Positions 57,313-64,000 of a stretch of DNA of 64,000 nucleotides are shown one piece after another. The stretch is taken from contig JACTAT010000037.1 of NCBI GenBank assembly GCA_014526335.1, forward strand, positions 10,001,501-10,065,500, read 5' to 3'. This stretch comes from Chrysaora quinquecirrha (lineage: Eukaryota; Cnidaria; Scyphozoa; Semaeostomeae; Pelagiidae). The notes below the pieces were generated by a model. That model did not search any database and was not told where the DNA came from. It saw only the letters and a program-made list of their open reading frames with translations. Each line of letters starts with the position of its first letter. The first letter of the stretch is position 1. The translations under genes were made by a program, and so were the position numbers.

Positions 57313-59300
57313 TTGAAATCACCCATCTTTGTTGGACAGAAAAGCATTAGATGGATTTGGATAACATGTCTGTGGACTTTGAGTGAGGATTTGAAAGACA
57401 TGTCCTCGAATCGAATGTTGACAAAAAGCGTTCTTAATTTGGGTAACTTTCTGCCAAGATCGAACTTTGATCAAGGCGACCCCAGCAGTCATGGATATCA
57501 GCAAATAAATCTATGTAGATCCACAAATTTGAATATCCTAAATGGACGCAAATTCGGTGACGAGATAGGAAACCTGACATGCCTCACAAATAATGAGGCC
57601 AGCTTAGTTGACTATGCTGTTGCATCTCAACCACTATACACTTAAGTTCGATAAGTATCGCACCACCTTTCTCAAAATGGCGGCTAGCTGTGGCTCTCGG
57701 CCTAAAGCAAGCTATTTTCAAAAAAAGACATCAGGGCTCAGGGGCCCATGACTTATGATTTTGGCGGGAAAATATTCGCTATTTTTCTGGCTTTCCTTTA
57801 GAATTAAAAGTAACGAACAGTTAAAATGTTTTGACAGAGAAATTCATTCAAAAGTTGGAGCAGTACCTTCAAAAGGTTTAGGAGAAATCTCTTTCAATTG
57901 GTTTCAAATTGAATGATAAGTTGATGGGTTAACTTACAGAAATCGAATAAATTTTGCTCCTATCCGAAGAAGAATTCTCATATAAAGTCTCAAAGCAGAA
58001 ACACTCTGATCCACTCAACCATTTGCTAAAAGAAAACTATCGACAAAATTTAAAAGAATACAAGCTTCTTTTTTATAAAAGAGAAAAAACTTTTGGAACG
58101 ATAAAATTGCAGAGCTCAAGAAAAACCCCTATGAAGAGAACATCTGGAACATCTGGAAAGATTTCGATCAAAATAAAACCAGAAAAAATATTAAAATACA
58201 AGATGAGCTAATTTGGGAAAATTATTCTAAAAAGCTCTCACATTCTAATGATCAAGACAGTGCTCATTCCTTTGCGGCTAATCCTAATGATACGATTCTA
58301 ATTAAGGAAATTGAAGCTAAAGAACTAACCGAATGTATGAAGAAACTCAAATATAGAAAAGCGGTAGGATATGATGGAACTAGTAATGAAATTATTAAAG
58401 CTGCTCTTTTGATTTATTCAAGTTGATAAAGATAACCTTCAACTCTATGCTCTCTTCGGGAAAAGTACGAAAATCTTGGTGCCAGGGGCTTATTACTCCA
58501 ATTTATAAAAAAGGATCAAAATCAGACCCGGATAATTATCGTGGTATTTGTGTCGGCAATTGCCAATTCCCTTCTCAAACTCTGTTGTCTCTTACTAAAT
58601 GCAAGGCTTTCCTGCTTTGGCTTTGTGAATATTAATAAACTCATCCGTAAAAATCAAATTGGATTTCAAAGTGCATGTCAAACTTCTGATCATCTACTGA
58701 CTCTCAAAGCTTTGATCAACAAACATGTTCAACTTCAAGACGACTCTAAAAAGAAAGTACACGCTGCTTTCATTGACATTCGTAAAGCATTTGATAATAT
58801 ATGGCATAACGGTCTATTTGAAAAATTAGAAACTATGAGAATTAATCAAAGGTTCTTGAATACAATCCAAAGTATGTACAAAAACACAAAATGCGCAGTT
58901 AAAATTGATAATCAGTGCACGAATTTCTTTACATGTTAGAAAGGTGTACGACAAGGATTTCCTCTAAGCCCAACTCTTTTTAACTGCTATAGTAACGATG
59001 TAATCGACATCCTTGCTAAAAGCAATCCTACACCACTTAATCTTGGTCAAGAACAAATTACTTGTTTGTTCTATGCTGACGATTTAATATGATTCTATCA
59101 TTGTCGCAAGAAGGACTTCAAAAATGCCTAAAAAACCTGCTCGATTACTGTAATCGTTGGAAACTTCAAGTAAACCCTGATAAATCGAAATGTATGACTT
59201 TCTACAAAAAACCAAATATAAACGCTCATTCTTTGTAAATAACCTACCCCTCGAAAACGTAACCGAATTTACCTATCTTGATATAACATTAAACGCAACT
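57313..59300 (+). pseudogene. decayed LINE: endonuclease remnant plus reverse transcriptase
   Basis: An open frame at 57313-57645 ends INLCRSTNLNILNGRKFGD, LTCLTNNEASLVDYAVASQ, the C-terminal part of an apurinic-like endonuclease (NGR, then S-hydrophobic-V-D-Y). After a broken linker (57954-58420) the RT follows: LITPIYKKGSKSDPDNYRGI, FIDIRKAFDNIWHNGL (catalytic Asp), GVRQGFPLSPTLFN and LFYADDLI. Stops and shifts occur at several points (for example after NFFTC at 58939 and after YADDLI). The family differs from the LINE at 18709. It is not functional. Confidence 0.82.
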
Positions 59301-59459
59301 TGCAACTTTAAAGAATCACTAAGTATTTTACGCTTTTAAGCCATCCGTGCCTTACTGGCTCTAAATAACAGATTCCCGCTATTGTACTGGCGGAAACGGG
59401 TCGTTTCCCTATGAACGTTGCAAAGAACTGCAGAGTAAATAACTTCATAAAACATTTAC

Positions 59460-59945
59460 TTAACTTTTTGTTGTACAAAAATTCAAAATTGCAATGAACA
59501 GCGGTATCATTTTCGGGCATACTTAAAAGCTTTTTTCATCTGACATTCCTCAGAGTATGAACGTTAGAAACAGACCGAAACAGTAGACTAAGGCGGAATT
59601 TATACCCAGATGCGGCTCGAAATGCACCAATCAGAAAGAACGAAAAGCTGAATTGGCATTGTGTTTTAAACACCAATCAGCTGGTCGAATACAGCGGGAA
59701 GACCAATAGAATTATTTGAAGAGTCCAAGTGAGAAAACCAACTCTTTCTGTCTACACAGAACCGGCCTTTTGGTTTTGATGTAAGATTCCAAAACCCCTA
59801 AGTGAAAAAAAAGATCTTGCTTTGCCAATGATTGTGAAAAGATCCTCGCTGTAATTTTCCGCACAAGTTGGGTTATCGAGTAGATGTTGTCCTATGGCCG
59901 AATCATGTTTGAGACTAGGTTGCTGCTTAGACCCACGGGGTGGTT
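59460..59945. repeat. interspersed repeat, copy 2 (partner 34530-35135)
   Basis: Collinear with copy 1 through AAATGCACCAATCA, AACACCAATCAGCT, TGTCTACACAGAACCGG and CCGAATCATGTTT. It lies directly downstream of the decayed LINE. Confidence 0.7.
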
Positions 59946-60050
59946 GCTCTCTTTGCCGAAAATTATGCAGACGAATATTAGTCGGGACATGCTGCTTTAT
60001 CCTATCACCTAATCTCTGGGAAGTACGACCTACGTGCTACAAGAGTTAGG

Positions 60051-60329
60051 ATGTACAAATCGATGACGACGAAATCACACACTATGCCTCTTGATCCAAA
60101 TTCTATGAGGCAGGCCATCCTAAGGGTGCATTATCAATGCTATCTCTGGCTCAGATTTAATGAAGTGATTGTCCCTCAAATTTCATTGGAAGCGAACGGC
60201 TGGACAGTTGATGTTGAAAATTGCAATGTTTTTCCTGTCTGGTTCACATCACATCAAATGCCGAAGAAACAGAAAAAAGATCAAAGAAATGAGCATGATC
60301 AGCCTCCACGAAAGAAAGCCAAACGTTAG
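60051..60329 (+). pseudogene. fragment of a repetitive element ORF
   Basis: An open frame of 92 codons contains PNSMRQAILRVHYQCYLWLR, then SLEANGWTVDVENCN and VFPVWFTSHQMPK, ending in a lysine/arginine-rich tail. The order R-x-H-Y-Q, then G-W, then P-V-W resembles a domain I recall from multicopy ORFs of cnidarians and molluscs, usually followed by a Cys-rich part that is absent here. I cannot name the element. Confidence 0.4.
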
Positions 60330-61180
60330 GATCGAGTAAAGTCTCTGATTATGGTGGCAAAGAAGCAACTTGAGAAGAAAGCTCGACTTCATATTCTTTG
60401 GAGATTCAGGAGAAAGTGATTCTGATCGCGAAAGTGAAGATTCTAACTGGGTTCCTTAACGTTGTAAGTGTACTTTATCCATTTTGCCATCGTTGAACAG
60501 CGTAAGCCTTTTATCAATTTGCAGATTAATGTTTCAATTTTGTAAATAAAGTTGCCTTTAGAGGATTAAACTCCAATATGATGACGTCATCATAGAACAA
60601 CAGCCAGTGGGCGTTTAAATACTAAAAGTGTCAAGAAGTTCTAATTTTCATCATTTTCTATAGTTCTAATGGTACAGACGCGACTTGACGTCTTTTTGCC
60701 GCCTTTTAATAAAAATTAAGAAATTGATGACGTCATCAATCAAACAACCAATGCAAGCAAAAATTAGCCTGCGCCCAGACTCAAACTGATCAAATCAGTA
60801 GAGTCTGCGCAACTACGGCCAAAAGCTTGTTCTGGCCTCTTTTTCGTTTCATGACTTCTTCAATTCTCTTTTGTTTTCTTTTGTCTACTAAACCAATCAA
60901 ATCGCCTGCCAATTTTTTGGCAGGCGATTTGATTGGTCAATCCCAGCGTGCTATTGTTTTCTTCTTTGAGCGGCCGCATGAGATTTCGTTGTGTTCGCGC
61001 GCGGTAATCTCGTGGATTGGGTGAGTTAGTTCAAAATGGCGAATTCAAGAGTTTCAGCTGTGGGAGATATTGTTTGGGATCGGTTTTCTCAAAGTTTGCT
61101 CCACATAAGAAATGGAATTGGTTTGATTCACATCAGCAGATAATGGAAAAGAATAACACGTTTTTTAAATCATTGGAACT
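60330..61180. other. no gene seen apart from the hairpin
   Basis: Short frames only. TGATGACGTCATCA-like words occur near 60580 and 60728 without further context. Confidence 0.35.
60892..60937. repeat. perfect hairpin, 21-bp arms
   Basis: ACCAATCAAATCGCCTGCCAA (first 21 bases, 60892-60912) is followed by a TTTT loop and then its exact reverse complement (60917-60937). No Pol III or regulatory context was found. Confidence 0.9.
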
Positions 61181-61377
61181 TTGCAATAGATCTAAGAACA
61201 ACTGAATAGAATTTCGGTGCACATTGATTGATCTGAGGACAACTGAATGGGCATTCATCTAGCACTGACCATGACTAACAAACTTGGTTAGCAACCTGAC
61301 AATCATTACTCAGCACTGACAACTGCAAAGGAACTGACAACAGCTGGATAAAGTTTCATTGCCCTCTGATTATTGGA

Positions 61378-61705
61378 AAAGATCTGAGAACAACTGAATA
61401 GATTTTGAGTGCACATTGATTATGGTAAAGATCTGAAAACAACTGAATAGAGTTCTGCTCCCATGTCTGACACAAAAAAATCCCACTGTTGCATGCAATG
61501 CAGTACATGCAATACTAGAAAGCAAGCAAGCAGTGATAATGGTAAGAGATCTGAGAACAACTGAATAGATTTTCAGTGCAAATTGATTACGGTAAAAGAT
61601 CTGAGAACAACTGAATAGAATTCTGCTCCAATGACTGACACAAAAATCCCATTGTTGCATGCAATGCAGTACATGTAATATTAGAAAGCAAACGAGCAAT
61701 CTTTA
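61378..61705. repeat. tandem duplication, unit about 165 bp
   Basis: Two full units each read GATCTGAGAACAACTGAATAG, then GAATTCTGCTCC-like, TGACACAAAAA-TCCCA and TTGCATGCAATGCAGTACAT. A partial unit lies near 61190-61250. The small minus-strand frame across it is a by-product of the repeat. Confidence 0.85.
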
Positions 61706-61709
61706 TTTT

Positions 61710-63660
61710 TTAACACAAAGCTACACAACTGGAGCTTTAAAGATTGGCAGCTAAGTGAACTGTTGGCTTAATGGCATTTAGCAGACAGACACGCTTCAAA
61801 TATGAATATTTGATTCTGGATTGACATGTCAGAAACTTTCTTACTGGGGTCAGCTTTTCAGCGGAACTATGTATGTTTACCAGCATGTAATTTTAAACCA
61901 TTTCAAATCCTTCAAAATGTATTTTAGGATCTATTTGAAATATTTCAAGAACCTTAAGGTAAGAATATGAAGGCAGCAGTACATGGGGTTTCCAACAGTG
62001 TACAATAGTTCATAATTATAGCCCCTGAGAATTTCATCCCCATGCCCTACAGAACCAAACAGAGGCAGACTTGACTGCCTCAAGAAAGGATTTCTCGCAC
62101 ATGCCTCCATTTTCTTACCTTACTTGGATACATTAATTCTTGTCTAAACGCAGTGAGTGAATTAAGCCAGCTTGCCAACCAACTCAGTTCCATTTATCCA
62201 AAACTTTCAGATAAGCCCACTAAATTGTATAATGGACGGGATTATTTTTCTCACAACCCTCACCAAGATGTTGATATATTTTACACTAGAAGTGTTGGTA
62301 AGGTGGCATGACTCAGACACCTTAACTAGCATTTGCAATTTTAAATATTACATAATTTTTACAAACTGAAACTAGTTACAACAATAATGATATTTTTAAA
62401 GTAAAGTAAATAAACTCTCTAGGTACCTACCTCTAGAATGCATTGCATATATACTGACAAGAGCACTTAGAATATATCTAAGGATAATCTACTTAATATA
62501 TCTACTTAAATTAACTAACAGTTTACATTATTTTTAAAAGAAATCGTAATTATGTAGGTACATTACCAGGCTTTTAACATTTAATTTCAGAAAATTTTAT
62601 ACCTATAGCCTTGTTCATTATTAAAAGTAGCCTAGGTCTTGGTTTGGACCGTTGTTTCTTTTAGACCAAGAACATCTGTAAATGTTAGTAACAAAAATCT
62701 AGCTGTGACCTAAGTAAATCTAGATCACATCCAGGCTAGTTTTTGTACTGTGAACAGGCTTACGTAAGCATCAAACAAAACATGGAAAATGCATAACATG
62801 ATAGTACATGCTAGTTGAATGGACATAAATCAAATGGACATAAATCAAGCTTGGAAAGCCCCCAAGCATAATTTTAACAGCAACTCGCATAGTACTTTTT
62901 GCAATTTCCATACTTTGCATTTCAAAATTGGCAAAGGTAGATACTGGGCCATGAGACAACAATTCTTTAATTTAATATCACCCTGTTTCTATAAAAAGTT
63001 ATTTGTACTTTTAAACTTATCAAATTCTGTTTAGTTTTTCAATGGGTCAACAAGAAATGTTCATAAGTCATTAAAAATTTTGTTGTCAGGCTTTTCTTTC
63101 AATTGACAAAGCTGCTGGCATTCCTTGCATATCTCTTTAAGAAACATTTCTATGAGGAAACCACGCAAACGTAGGACTTCTCGTCGGTAGTAGGCCGTAT
63201 TTCGACAAGGAAGTTCACGCGCTGTAAAGCTTTCCTGACATCGAAGTCGCCCTTTCCATCCACTAAATTAAAGTCCCAAGACTGTTTTTGTGTGAACTCA
63301 GTGAAACAAACAACGCCCTACATGACTTACTTTATTATTTTTCACAAGTATCTAGCAGGACACCAAGCTACAAAGTAAATCTAAGCCACGCCACAAGGAA
63401 ATGAACAGGCCGAGCGGAGCGGAGCGTTCGCCGCATGGGCTTCCATCGGAGCAACGCGCGCGGTTTAAAATGAAAACGAGATTGCTGAGTCAGCAGAACA
63501 AGCTTTTGGACGTAGTTGCGCAGACTCTCCGGTCAAAATTCGGAAAGGCATATCTCGGATTTGGAATTTCCGTGTTTCAATTAGTAGGAATAACGAAAAA
63601 AATTTTCGGTTAGGTGGTTTATTAGTTTGTTCATGGAAATTCCCTGCTTAGATGTGTTAA
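61710..63660. other. no gene seen
   Basis: AT-rich. Short frames (62172-63613) show no family resemblance. TTAATATATCTACTTA-like AT-rich patches occur near 62470-62520. Confidence 0.4.
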
Positions 63661-63664
63661 ATTG

Positions 63665-64000
63665 TTAAACTAAATTGTAATACATGCATCAAACTTGCCG
63701 AAGGGGTAGTTTGACACGCTGAAAAAGACAGGACATGGACATTGGACAACGCCTGAAAAATGCCCCCTTGTGCTATTTTTAGAATGGAGTAATTGGTGCA
63801 AGACCTCCGCGTACGCCATAACAGTAGTTTTGTTATAAACTGTCATACAAACACCAAAGTTGGCGAAAAGCGGTGGTTCGACACGCTGATCAAGGTAGAA
63901 TATGGATCGCAACTGAAAAATATCCGCTCGTTCTGCTATTTTTTGCCTGAGGCCATTTGGTAATAGACCTCTAAATAAGCTGCAGTAGTTTTGTTGTAAG
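63665..64000. repeat. satellite array of the foldback family, second locus (runs off the window)
   Basis: Two units aligned with those at 50740-51070: GTAATACATGCATCAAACTTG, GTAGTTTGACACGCTGAAAA, GCTATTTTTAGAATGGAGTA and AGTAGTTTTGTTGTAA. Same orientation as the left arm of the 40385-53038 element, so another copy probably continues to the right. Confidence 0.8.

Overview
This is repeat-dense, AT-rich animal DNA. It carries short spliced exons with consensus GT/AG borders, a single-exon class A receptor, LINEs, tRNA-derived repeats, several MITE-like elements and tyrosine-recombinase (DIRS/Ngaro/PAT-like) retroelements. That mix suggests an aquatic invertebrate, and a cnidarian such as an anthozoan is my best guess. 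This is inference; nothing here fixes the species.

Region 1, 1-18.5 kb: the minus strand carries at least 16 recognisable exons of a spatacsin (SPG11) gene, read from about 18461 down to 1625 and continuing off the left edge. The exons cover roughly the first 900 residues of the protein (N-terminal beta-propeller plus the start of the helical part). Its introns hold a degraded Gypsy integrase fragment, a 774-bp terminal-inverted-repeat MITE and other repeats. Its upstream end is separated from the first exons by a LINE (18709-20345).

Region 2, 20.4-35.6 kb: two minisatellite arrays of one motif family in opposite orientation, a foldback element (24797-25356), an intronless seven-transmembrane receptor gene (27965-28981, minus), and a head-to-head pair of copies of a TA-inserting element forming a 1-kb inverted repeat (30952-33444).

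Region 3, 35.6-39.2 kb: one long secreted-protein gene (minus) of unknown function, about 1160 residues if read through two frame breaks.

Region 4, 40.4-53.0 kb: a four-level nest of mobile elements. A TA-flanked foldback element (40385-53038), whose terminal inverted repeats are arrays of a ~160-bp satellite, contains a tyrosine-recombinase retroelement (about 40669-50185: gag, RT/RNase H, recombinase). Its recombinase gene is split by a TA-flanked element (43869-48733). That element is itself split by a second, opposite-strand retroelement (43987-48502) with PAT/Ngaro-type split direct repeats but no recombinase gene.

Region 5, 53-64 kb: a hAT-like MITE, a TA-flanked MITE, a decayed LINE (57.3-59.3 kb), a fragment of a repetitive ORF, a tandem duplication, a perfect 21-bp hairpin, and at the right edge the beginning of another copy of the 160-bp satellite foldback. 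No complete host gene is evident there.
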